Origin: Acanthamoeba lenticulata
Taxonomy: Eukaryota > Discosea > Longamoebia > Acanthamoebidae
Direction of reading: 5' to 3'
DNA: 11,024 nucleotides
Assembly: GCA_002179805.1 (NCBI GenBank)
Contig: NAVB01003139.1
Coordinates: 1 to 11,024, forward strand
The notes under the pieces were generated by a model. That model was not told where the DNA came from and ran no database searches. It was given only the letters and a program-made list of their open reading frames with translations. Positions 1 through 7,926 of the stretch are shown here, in pieces (position 1 is the first letter of the stretch; each line of letters starts with the position of its first letter). The position numbers and the translations under genes are program-made.

Positions 1-78
1 ATAAATATAAATATAAATATAAATATAAATATAAATATAAATATAAATATAAATATAAATATAAATATAAATATAAAT
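1..78. repeat. ATAAAT hexanucleotide microsatellite, 13 perfect copies
   Basis: The window opens with thirteen uninterrupted head-to-tail copies of ATAAAT. The stretch is followed by AT-rich sequence ending in an intron acceptor (TTAG at 118-121), so it lies in an intron of the membrane-protein gene whose next exon starts at 122. The array may continue upstream of the window. There is no sign that it is coding. Confidence 0.95.
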
Positions 79-121
79 CAAATACACACACATAAATAAA
101 ATAACATACTGTTTCTATTAG

Positions 122-1375
122 GCTTTGGTATGCGCTATGGGGCCACATTCAACCTGATGGTGCCCCTGAACATCACCACCAACTCCATCGTTGGTATATC
201 ACTCTCCCTTCATCCTCCCTCTTCATCTTCTTCCTCTCTTGTCTTCTTCTATTCCTCCTCCTCTCCTGGTTTGACCCAGTAAATGACGTGCATATGCATG
301 TACACTGTCTGCCTGAGATTGTTTTGTGGATGAACAGCAATCAGTAATATCAACGGTGACCCTTATGTCCATATTCGACAAGACCACGATATGCACATCA
401 CGTTTACCGATGGCAACACAGACACACGCACCGGTTCTGTCTTTCTCCCCATCCAGGCCTCTCCCCCCCCCCAAGCTCATGGTGGCAGGTGGTGGTGATA
501 CCAACAACAACAACAACAGGAGTGGTCCTGTATACCGGGACTTGGGACCAGTACGGGAACGTGGTCATCGATTGTCTCATCGATGTCGAGTGCTGGGGTT
601 GTTGTCTCCCTCCTGCTCACGCCCCCCCCCCATCCCTCCCCTCCAATCAAAGGACACTGACCCTCCCCTTCCTCCTCCTCAAAGGCACATCGCTCCAGAT
701 CACTTCCATGTGGAATCAACAGGGCGACTATGCGATTCAGCTGAGTCGAGGCAATGGTACCATCTGTTACCACCACAACGCCCACATGGGAGGAGGTGTC
801 AGGGGGGGGGGATCTTCTCTATGCTGGGGTCTTATCTATCAAAACAATCGCCACAACGCAGGGGTCTGGCTTTACCACTACAGCACGTGGACACAAGAGG
901 GGAATGTTGACATCATGTGCACCGGCCCTGGGGCATGCAACGGTCGGTGCCTCCGTCTCTTCTTGCTCCTGCTTCTACTACTGCTGCTGTTCTCATTTTG
1001 CTGTTCTGGCCGGGGCTGCGCGGAGCACTACAACAGGGGTGAGTATCTCGTCCCACAGCTCGTGGCCACAACAGAATTCCGCCAACATCAGCATGATGGG
1101 ATCCGGGCACTACGGTCCTCTTCTTTGCCTCCTTTGTATTCGTTGCTTTTTTTTATGTAATTTTTTTTTGAAAGTAGAAATAATACTTATTCATTTATAA
1201 TTTTTTTGTTTCCACCTGATGTTGCGTGACATGCTTTGGGGGGAACGTGGGACAGGTGTGGCAATTGGGGGCGGATCATCCTGGAGCCAGACCGGCAACA
1301 CCCAGATTGACGTCGTTGGTCCCTCCTCATTCGGCGTTTCGTTGACCGAGAGTGACACCAAATGGTCGGTCGACG
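122..1375 (+). repeat. Array of single-exon protein repeat units (left paralogue)
   Basis: Exons 122-193, 338-433, 520-597, 685-756, 862-942 and 1037-1114, plus the first part of 1256-1600, encode consecutive related units. Each begins with G|G or G|C at a phase 1 junction and ends with G|GT. Exon lengths are 72, 96, 78, 72, 81 and 78 bp, all multiples of three. Conserved positions are an N-terminal hydrophobic strand (GVVLY, GVWLY, GVSIS), then a Trp, Gln and Gly, then a second strand (NVVID, NVDIM, TQIDV). Units 1 and 2 are divergent: the first has MVPLNIT, and the second has His in place of Trp (RQDHDMHITF). One unit per coil of a beta-helix would fit the length, but the fold is inferred. 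Confidence 0.75.
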
Positions 1376-3119
1376 GGCAGACCACCATCACAGCACCTAC
1401 CGTCACCAGCACCGGCGTGAGCAACTCCAACGATGCCCCGATTCTCGTCAACAGCGCCAGCCTGCCAAACAGCCAGGCCGGCATGACCGTCACAGCCTAT
1501 GGGACGATGGCGGCGATCAACTATCCTGCCGTGATCCAGTGCTGCTCGGGATGCGCGAGCGCCTACACCTTCACGTGGTTGGCCAACGGGGTCAAGCGAG
1601 GTGAACCAATCTGCGCTCCTTCAGTGGTCAGGAGGAGTGTTGGAATCTGATTGTCTTCTTTGGGGCGTGGGAGGGGAACAAACAGATCCGTGCAACACCG
1701 CTTCTCCATCGCCCTCGCCGACCAACACGCCCTCCCCGTCGCCCTCCAACTCACCATCCCATACGCCATCGGCCTCGCCGTCCAGCTCGAGATCTCCCTC
1801 GCCGTCCAGCTCGCCATCTCCATCTCCAGCCTACTTCCGGTCGAACGAGACCATGAGGGTCGTGAGCGAGCCTGTTCTCCAGTTCAACTACTCGGCCCCG
1901 CAAATCCTCATCCTCCCCACCGGTTCACAACCCTATGTTTTTTTGTTTTGTTTTTTGTTTTTTGTTTTTTGTTTTGTTGCTTCATTTCAATCATATTGTC
2001 TTTTTTAAAATTCTTACTCTTCTTTTCTAAACGCGACCATCACAACAGACAACAAGAGCACACTGCAGGAGAGCGCCGCCGTGTCGCTGGCGCTCGAGCG
2101 ACTGGTCGAGGTGGCCATCAGCCCGGTTGACGGCAGCGTGCAAGTGGTGGCCAACGCGACGGTGACCAACGGGTCGTGGGCAGCCACGCCTGAGGAGCTG
2201 GTCGTGGCAGGCGCCTCGCAGTCCTTCACCTACTCGTGTGGCCTCGTCGTTACATCCACTGACGATGGCTCGTCGTCCTCTTCTTCTTCTTCGTCGTCTT
2301 CGTCAGCGAAAAAACGGAGCAAAATCAAGAGGCAGGACGGGCTGACGCTGGAGCTGCAGTTCGACCTGTTCAGCAACGCGACGACGGTGACGCTGGCCCA
2401 GCTGGTCAACCTGACCCTCACGCCCGCCATGACTAAGCTGTCGGTGCGCGTGCGCGGCGCCTGGCCCTGGAGCAGCCCCGCCAGCTTGCTGGAGTTCCAC
2501 GTGGCCGTGAGGCCTGACTTTGCGAGTGCCGAGCTGATCTCATCGTCATTGTCGTCCTCCACGGCGTCCGGAACAAACGAGTCGGCGACAATAACGATGT
2601 GGCATTTGGCCGGCCAAGCGCCGCCCAGCGGGTCGCAAAGTCTGACACGGCAAACATTTGTGCGGCTGGTCGACGTGGTGGAGCTCGACGGAAAGAGGTG
2701 CATCGGCGCGTCATGGGTGAACGCGTCGCTTGTCGGCTCGTCCTCGCATGGCAACGGATCATCGCCAGTGTCGATGTCGTCGAGCCTTGTGTTGCGGTTT
2801 GGGCACTTCAACGCGTCGCTCGACTACGACCCCGGTATGTCTCGCCTCCCGACAGATGTCGCGAGCCCGTCGTTGTTGCCTGACCGGGGAGCAAACAACA
2901 GACTTTGGGGTGCTGGTGGGCACCAACACGAAGGAGGGCACGTCGAGCAGCGACAGCATCCCGCTGGGACTCATCATCGGCGTGGCCGTGGGCGTGCCTG
3001 CTGTCTTGTTTGCCTTGGCAGCAGTTGTCGTGTTGGGGCTGGCGGTGGTGCACCACCGGCGGAGGTCGGTTCAGGCGAATCAGCGCCACTCGGTCAACTT
3101 TGATGTGCACGACCTGTGA
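122..3119 (+). CDS. Large type I membrane protein with exon-encoded W-x-Q-x-G-N repeats; 5' end outside window
   Basis: I do not recognise a named family. Ten exons can be joined: 122-193, 338-433, 520-597, 685-756, 862-942, 1037-1114, 1256-1600, 1686-1922, 2049-2834 and 2902-3119 (stop TGA 3117-3119), giving about 687 visible residues. Every intron is phase 1. Exons 1-6 each encode one repeat unit of about 25-33 residues centred on [ST]-x-W-x-[QE]-x-G-[ND]-[VY]-x-[IL], e.g. GTWDQYGNVVID and STWTQEGNVDIM. Exon 7 carries about two units (SSWSQTGNTQID, DTKWSVDGQTTIT) and a Cys-containing segment (CCSGC). Exon 8 begins with a Ser/Pro linker. Exon 9 (262 codons) is a domain I cannot assign, with many N-x-S/T sequons. 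Exon 10 has one hydrophobic helix (about 2961-3053) followed by HHRRR and a tail of about 20 residues. This fits an extracellular ectodomain, one membrane span and a short cytoplasmic tail. The gene at 9607 onward is a paralogue. A surface receptor or adhesin role is inference. Confidence 0.8.
1701..1836 (+). other. Ser/Pro/Thr-rich linker coding region
   Basis: Within exon 1686-1922 about 45 codons encode an almost pure Ser/Pro/Thr/Ala sequence of the SPSPSPTNTPSPSPSNSP type. Such low-complexity stretches are commonly O-glycosylated stalks or spacers in surface proteins. Here it separates the repeat array from the membrane-proximal domain. The role is inference from composition and position. 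Confidence 0.75.
1936..1980 (+). repeat. T-rich GTTTT(TT) repeat inside an intron
   Basis: The intron 1923-2048 holds a stretch of G separated by runs of T (GTTTTTTG/GTTTTG types), followed by a pyrimidine-rich region and the acceptor CAACAG at 2043-2048. It is non-coding low-complexity sequence on the coding strand of the membrane-protein gene. Confidence 0.8.
2270..2332 (+). other. Poly-Ser tract followed by a dibasic (KKRSKIKR) segment
   Basis: Twelve consecutive Ser codons (2270-2305, mixed TCG/TCC/TCT/TCA so not a pure trinucleotide run) are followed by Ala and the basic stretch KKRSKIKR at 2309-2332. It lies in the extracellular part of the type I membrane protein, between two beta-rich stretches. 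A flexible, exposed linker with K-x-K-R resembles a proprotein-convertase site. Cleavage is a suggestion only. Confidence 0.6.
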
Positions 3120-3263
3120 TGAAGGTCCCAATCTTGTGCTGTCCCAATAGAGTGCACTTGACCACAGTGACAAAAGACTGTTTGAAAATTTGAAAAACAT
3201 TTGCTGTACAGAAGATGTTTGTTTAATTTTAAAAGCAAAAAGAAAAAGAAAAAGGAAAAAGGT
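3120..3263. other. Convergent 3' intergenic region between membrane-protein gene and WIPI-like gene
   Basis: The two genes end tail to tail with 144 bp between stop codons. The stretch becomes AT-rich from about 3180 (AAAAAG-type repeats at 3236-3260). I see no AATAAA on either strand, so the poly(A) signals are either variants or overlapping. No gene is visible. Confidence 0.6.
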
Positions 3264-4925
3264 TTAGTCGTTTTCCTCCTTGTCCCTGAGGAAGAGGATG
3301 TGGTCGTTGCGCTTGCCCTCACCCCCGTTCTCTGGGTCGTAGACGTACTGGTAGAACGTCCCGTCCTGTCCCACCACTGCCAGCACACAAACAAATTGGA
3401 TTTCAGCTTCCGTTGAGGCAAAGCGCGGTGGAAGGAAATGCGAACCGACGACTTGGTTGTTCTCCTTCCCAAAGGCGCAGATGCTACGCGGCACCGTCAG
3501 ATGAAGCTGTGCGAAGCTGAACTCTGAACCCACCTGCACGAGCGACGCAAAGTTAATTACACTACGTAAACACTAAGAAAAAGTAACCTCTAAACGTTGT
3601 GGTCAATCAATTCAATGAAGATTGTTTTGGCGCCACGTACGTAGTCGTCAAGTGACGAGGGAAGAAGTCCAAGGCCGCCCATGAAGCTGAGCCGCGACTT
3701 CTGCGCCTTGGCCGACTCGCTCCCGCTGTTGTTGGCTGAGTGGAAGATGTGCACTGTGCCCTGCAAAGAGATCAAAACAAGCAAGCACTTGAGAATCGGA
3801 AACACGCGTGCGCGCGGGGAGGGGGAAAGGCAGCCAAACCCTGTCGGAGGAGACGCAGAGCCATTTAGAGTCGCTGGAGAAGGTGATGCAGTTGATCTCA
3901 GCCTTGTCCTTGCCCCGCCGAAGCTTGGCGACCTGTTCGCCCGTGCTCGTGTCCCACACGCGGATCACTGTGCCCTGTTCCGAGGCCGTGGCGAGGCGAG
4001 TGCCGTCGAGGTTCAGCGCCAGGCAAGCGAGGGGATTGTCGTGGGCCTTGATGGGCGTCGATTTCTGTTTGTTACACATGATGAGCCACAACGTATCAAC
4101 AAGACAACATTAATAAGAAAAACGTACGTTGATATCGTTTAGGCGCAGGTGGACATAACCGGGTTTGAGGCCTGGGCATGCCAGGACCGTGTTGTTGGAG
4201 TCCGGACACAAAGCGATCAAGCCTACCGACGACAATATAAAATGCCCATCAGCAAACGAGGTAATCACAAGCGCGGAAGAAGGAGAAGAGCAAATAACAA
4301 CAACAACAATAAATAAAGTCAAGAAATAGTTCGGCCGCGAGGCGCAATAAATAAGGAAGAAGAGGATTTACCCTTGGGGTTGGCTGTGGTTTCGATCTGG
4401 TGGACGAGCTGCAAGTCAGCAAAGTTGTAGACGTAGACCTTGTTCTCGAGGGCCACTACAATCTTGTCCCGCCGCAGCTTCACTCCTACAACGTGGTGTT
4501 GCGGGGTGAGGGGTAGGCCAACCGCGGGAACTGAGCAGGGTACTAGTACCCTTGACTTCAGATCGGAATTCAAGCTCGGCCAGGCATTTGTTCTGATAGT
4601 CGTCCCAGATCATGACTTTGTTGGGTGGGAACTTCGGATTCTGACCGCCCCCGACAAGCGCAAGCAAGTTGGATCGAAAAAGCATTTCTACGATGCCGAG
4701 ACCTCCACCGAAGTCTTCGAAGCGAGAAGAGGAAGGAGGAATGTGAGTGGAAAGAAATTGAGATGGGACCAGAAAAAGCGCACCTCGTTTGAATCTGAGC
4801 TTGAAAGGATCAACATTCCAAATCTCGAAGCCTTCATCTGTGCCGATGGAGAAGCAGGAGTGATCCTGGTTGTAGCCCATATACAGCAGTTTGTTCTTTT
4901 GCTCTTTCGCCACCGACAGGGCCAT
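3264..4925 (-). CDS. PROPPIN (Atg18/WIPI family, WIPI3/4-like) WD40 protein
   Basis: Eight coding exons on the minus strand: 4925-4784, 4714-4550, 4485-4372, 4222-4128, 4064-3840, 3760-3641, 3533-3446 and 3376-3264 (stop TAA), giving 353 aa, the usual PROPPIN length. The start is the ATG at 4925-4923, in a good context (CAACATGG). Family landmarks run in order: [15 protein letters not shown] near the N-terminus, [80 protein letters not shown], and the phosphoinositide-binding motif LRRG at residues 220-223. F/LRRG binds PI3P/PI(3,5)P2 in this family, and L rather than F points to the WIPI3/WIPI4 branch. After CVSSD come GTVHIF and SICAFG. PROPPINs are seven-bladed propellers acting in autophagosome formation at PI3P membranes. 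Introns are 63-149 bp. WIPI3 versus WIPI4 cannot be separated by eye. Confidence 0.93.
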
Positions 4926-5242
4926 GTTGATGGGAGGGATGTGGTAAAATGGATCTGCAAAGTGGCAGTTAGCAAATCAATTACTACCACTACTTCTTCT
5001 ATTGGCACGCACTTCGCTTTCCCTGCAGTAAATCGCTAAAGGGGCAGAGGACCTTCGGCGAAAGTTGTCGTCCTGCACAGATGTCGATCGATGCGATTCG
5101 CGGAGCAGCTGTTGTTTGGAAAACCCACGGCGAAGAGCGCACAAAAATCAAAAACCGCGCATGTCGCCAAGAATTCACATAAAATACTTGTAATGCCGGC
5201 CGCTAGCCACGGAAGAGGCGCCGAAGCAAGGAAGGAGAAGAC
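4926..5242. promoter_or_regulatory. 5' region of the WIPI-like gene with a probable leader intron
   Basis: This is the gap between the ARV1 stop (5243) and the WIPI-like ATG (4925), both genes on the minus strand. A good minus-strand acceptor (TTTGCAG) ends at 4955, 29 nt upstream of the ATG, and candidate donors (GTGCGT, GTGCC) lie at 5012 and 5008. A 5' UTR intron of 54-58 bp is therefore likely. The sequence upstream shows no in-frame ATG, so I do not extend the protein. The 3' end of ARV1 and the promoter of the WIPI-like gene must share this interval. No clear TATA element was seen. Confidence 0.45.
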
Positions 5243-6283
5243 TCAGTTTATGAAGAAGGAGAAGGGAGCGGCTGAGTCTAGCGAGAGGAGGAAACGCGTA
5301 AGCAGACGCGCTGTAAATCCCATGGCGACTACCACCACGGCTTGCTTGCCGTCGTTCAAAAAAGCTGCAAGCACATAAGAGAGCGTAAGTAGAGGCCCTT
5401 TTGCTCAGCAGAAGGTGCCGTGCGCTCATGTACGAACCTCGCACGGCCATAATGTTGGAGATGATTACAAACACACCCAAAAAGGTGGAGAACAATTGTT
5501 GATAGTCCCTGCACGTAGGACGTTACAGACTATTCCCCTTACCACGCTACCTCACCTCCGCGTACCAAACCATGAGGAAGATGTGCAGCGGCTTGCCGAA
5601 CGAAGAGAGGATCACAGCCATAACCAGGTAGTTGTACTTGACGATCGCATAGTTACTTCTGGCCAGCAGCAGCCGGGCAGTGACCACCACGGCTACCAAG
5701 TAGGCCACATACTCGACCAACGTGAGACCCATCGTGTGCAGATACTGCTCATAGGCTAGCTGGTCGCCTGCGGTGGTTGTGTAAGAAAGTGCACCTGCAT
5801 GATGGAGAGGAGGCATGAAGAGCTGTACCGAGGACAAACGGGTGGTTGAGGTCGCCGTGGCGTACGCTGAAGTACTTGAGGCCGGCCTCAAACATAACGT
5901 ACACGATGCCAATCTTGATGCAATTGGCCTGGACCACAAGCAGTCAGTAGACTGCAAAGGCAGGCAACTGAGCGCGTGGAGCTCTCGCACGTCGATGGTG
6001 TGCTCATGGTATTTCATGCGGTTGAAGAGAAGATGGCGGTAGACCTGTGGTCGAAGAAGCAAGAGATCGAGAAAGATGATAACGAGTTCCAACTCTACGT
6101 ACTTGTCCACCAATCGGTGGCATTGGTCCTGTTTGTTTGGCAAGTCAACTGATTAATTATGTTCCCATTCAGAAAGCAAGTGGGAGTGGAGAGCACTACG
6201 CAGCGTGTTAGGCGTATGTTGCCCTTGCCTCCATACTCCTTGTAAATGTCTGCCGCTGGTGCACCACACTCCACACAAATCAT
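5243..6283 (-). CDS. ARV1: ARV1 family protein (ER sterol/lipid homeostasis)
   Basis: Six exons on the minus strand: 6283-6200, 6128-5991, 5928-5829, 5767-5566, 5508-5438 and 5364-5243 (stop TGA), giving 238 aa. The N-terminus carries the ARV1 zinc ribbon, C3-x2-C6...C28-x2-C31, followed by the family block VDKYVELELVIIFLDLLLL and YRHLLFN. Downstream are hydrophobic segments CIKIGIVYVMF, LVEYVAYLVAVVVTARLLL, YLVMAVILSSFGKPLHIFLMVW and FLGVFVIISN, then a final helix ending the protein. SSFGK and VFV..SN are typical of the family. ARV1 is an ER multipass protein involved in sterol distribution, GPI precursor handling and lipid homeostasis. Introns are 57-73 bp. The intron 5768-5828 could instead be a 34-bp one (5795-5828) that adds 9 residues. 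The donor at 5565 was chosen over 5550 because it gives a normal-length intron and the VWD sequence. The start may lie further upstream. Confidence 0.9.
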
Positions 6284-6805
6284 GCTGGCTGTGTTTCTTG
6301 TCGTGATCCATTTCCCAAAAGCTTCTTCAATTTTTTCAACCTTTTTCTAAAATTCTGCTATTTTCTAATGCGCGTTTATGGTCCCCTATCTCTCCCTCAC
6401 AGTTCATGACATCTGAGGTGTGCTGGGAAGAGGCCAATGCGCCACCTTAACGGCTTATCCACGATGTGCTCTAGTTCAGAACGCGAGGTCCTGGCGCAAG
6501 GTTAGCCTATTTCTGACAACAGCAACCATGTTGTTTGGGTGTTTTTCATCACGGCGCGAGGCAAGGCTAGTTGAGCGAAGCGCTAAACGCAAGTTCCAGG
6601 CCGGGTGGGACTTTACATTGCTCTTTAACTTGAATAAGACAAGATCGCCACGCTAATGAATGGTACGGGAAAGATGTGGGCTGATTGCGGCCGAAATGCC
6701 AAGGTGCTGCGAATGGGCTAAGACTAAAAAACCGAGTGTAGAACGTTAGCTTTGTGAGACTCCCACCTGGCGAACAACAACAACAACAACAGGAAGAACA
6801 CCACA
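6284..6805. promoter_or_regulatory. Divergent intergenic region between ARV1 and the six-helix membrane protein
   Basis: These 522 bp separate two genes transcribed away from each other, so it must hold both promoters and 5' UTRs. On the minus strand the ARV1 frame stays open for about 21 codons upstream of its ATG (to a TAG at 6347-6349) but contains no further ATG. An upstream exon ending in this stretch cannot be excluded. On the plus strand a (CAA)n tract at about 6774-6792 precedes the ATG at 6806, a typical unstructured leader. I found no tRNA, other gene or clear TATA box. Confidence 0.5.
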
Positions 6806-7753
6806 ATGGCGTCGACTGCGGCTACATGCAAGAGGCTCGAGCAAACCAGCCAGGTCGGAGGTCTGATCGCTCTACTTCTGTTCTTGGTGTCCGCCATTCT
6901 GCTCATCGTATCATCTTCGCTCACAATCGCAAGCCGAGACACTTCGCTCGGTATCACCGGCGCCGCGTCTGGCGCGTTCATTATTGTACGTGTGCCCCCC
7001 TTTGGCGATGTGCCTTGTGGAGACTGCTTGGATCACTCATTCTCACATTGCGTGTCTCTTAGGCTGGAGGTGTAGTCACGTTCATTGCGGAGTACCTCCT
7101 CATGCGCTCCTTGCAGAAGCGAAGGGTCCCTGAAACAACCAAAGCAGCGCAAGGCACCATGGTTTGGTCGTCAGTTCCTATCACTTCTGGTACGTCCTTC
7201 AACTATCCAAACGGGGCGTCACAGCATTGCTGACATTCCACCTGCAGGAGGAATCATCTACACCATTGGCTACGCCCTCAAGATCGGTCCTGCTGGTGCT
7301 CCTGGCCCAAGCATCGTCGCCGCCATTGGTGCTGCAGTTCTCCTCTACGGCCTCGTCAATCGCCTGCTTGTCATTCAGGTTTCAAGGCGAAGGCGCACCT
7401 TTCCCGGGTTCCTCCGGGTGACGGCCGGCGACTTCATTGTTGCTGGTGCGACTCATCTCTTCTTTCTTGCTCGACCCATTGCTCATCAATGACGTTGTTA
7501 TAGGAGGCATCATGTTTTTGTTGACCAACATCATCTACATCATTGGTACGTTTTAACTGCACCATGGCAGTAAATGACTGTTAACATGTAAACCACAGGG
7601 ACGAGATGGTCACTCACGCTTGGCGGTATCTTTGGCGTCATCGCTGGAGGTCTCTTCAGCACGGGCTTCGTCATTATGATGGTTTCGCTCACGATCAACT
7701 TTGTCCAAACCTCGTCGAAGCCACCGGAGCCTTTGCTCGGAGACAGAGAGTGA
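6806..7753 (+). CDS. Six-helix integral membrane protein of unknown function
   Basis: I do not recognise the family. Five exons join in frame: 6806-6985, 7063-7189, 7248-7445, 7504-7545 and 7599-7753 (stop TGA 7751-7753), giving 233 aa. Introns are 77, 58, 58 and 53 bp. The start ATG follows CCACA and a CAA-rich leader. There is no signal peptide: the protein begins with a short polar stretch, then helices at about residues 17-39, 48-74, 99-115, 121-146, 163-183 and 190-214. Loops include a basic KRR (79-81) and RRRR (149-152). The C-terminus is polar and ends in LLGDRE. Several helices begin with a Gly-Gly motif (QVGGL, IIAGGV, ITSGGI, IVAGGI), and three of these coincide with exon junctions, suggesting an internally repeated helix unit. 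Substrate and location are unknown. The shadow open frame through the third intron is ruled out because exon 4 needs phase 1. Confidence 0.8.
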
Positions 7754-7926
7754 CAGTCAGATGGGGCTTTGGAGGGGGGGGGGAAGTACGCCCTCTGGAC
7801 CACTGGTGTCCCAACAGAATAAAAGCTACTTACCTATGTCTCGTCCACCCCAGCCACCATGCATAAACACTAATTCGTGAGAATGGGGAGGGCCCATCCA
7901 TTGCAACAAATCACAAAACACACAGT
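7754..7926. terminator. Convergent 3' region with AATAAA poly(A) signal
   Basis: The membrane-protein gene (+) and the Zn2Cys6 gene (-) end tail to tail with 173 bp between stops. AATAAA at 7818-7823, 65 bp after the plus-strand stop, is a good poly(A) signal for that gene. A run of ten G lies at 7774-7783. For the minus gene only a weak CATAAA variant overlaps the region just after the stop. Confidence 0.6.

Noticed and set aside
1..78. ATAAAT array as telomere or satellite end
   Set aside because: It abuts an intron acceptor of an intact gene and is a simple intronic microsatellite. No G-rich telomere-like strand is seen.
326..910. Long plus-strand open frame of 194 codons, and minus-strand frames opposite the repeat array
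   Set aside because: Low-complexity Pro/His/Arg-rich translations that cross clear splice sites. The spliced frame carries the conserved units instead.
2230..2811. Minus-strand open frame of 193 codons opposite the large extracellular exon
   Set aside because: Shadow of the GC-rich exon, with the acidic stretch simply mirroring the poly-Ser codons.
5091..5378. Plus-strand Lys/Ala-rich open frame (95 codons)
   Set aside because: Lies opposite the last ARV1 exon and the promoter of the WIPI-like gene. It has no family features, and its basic composition mirrors pyrimidine-rich sequence.
5795..5828. 34-bp intron option in ARV1 giving nine extra residues (GALSYTTTA)
   Set aside because: The downstream acceptor at 5768 gives a 61-bp intron in the same frame, matching the other introns of this gene. 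Kept only as an alternative.
6400..6660. Possible tRNA or small RNA gene in the ARV1 upstream region
   Set aside because: No B-box GGTTCRANNCC-like sequence with a matching A-box and no cloverleaf could be found by eye.
7379..7492. Read-through or earlier donor (CAG|GTTTCA at 7379) in the six-helix gene
   Set aside because: The donor is phase 0, while the next exon (7504) needs phase 1. Read-through ends at a TGA. The donor at 7446 restores the frame with a 58-bp intron.
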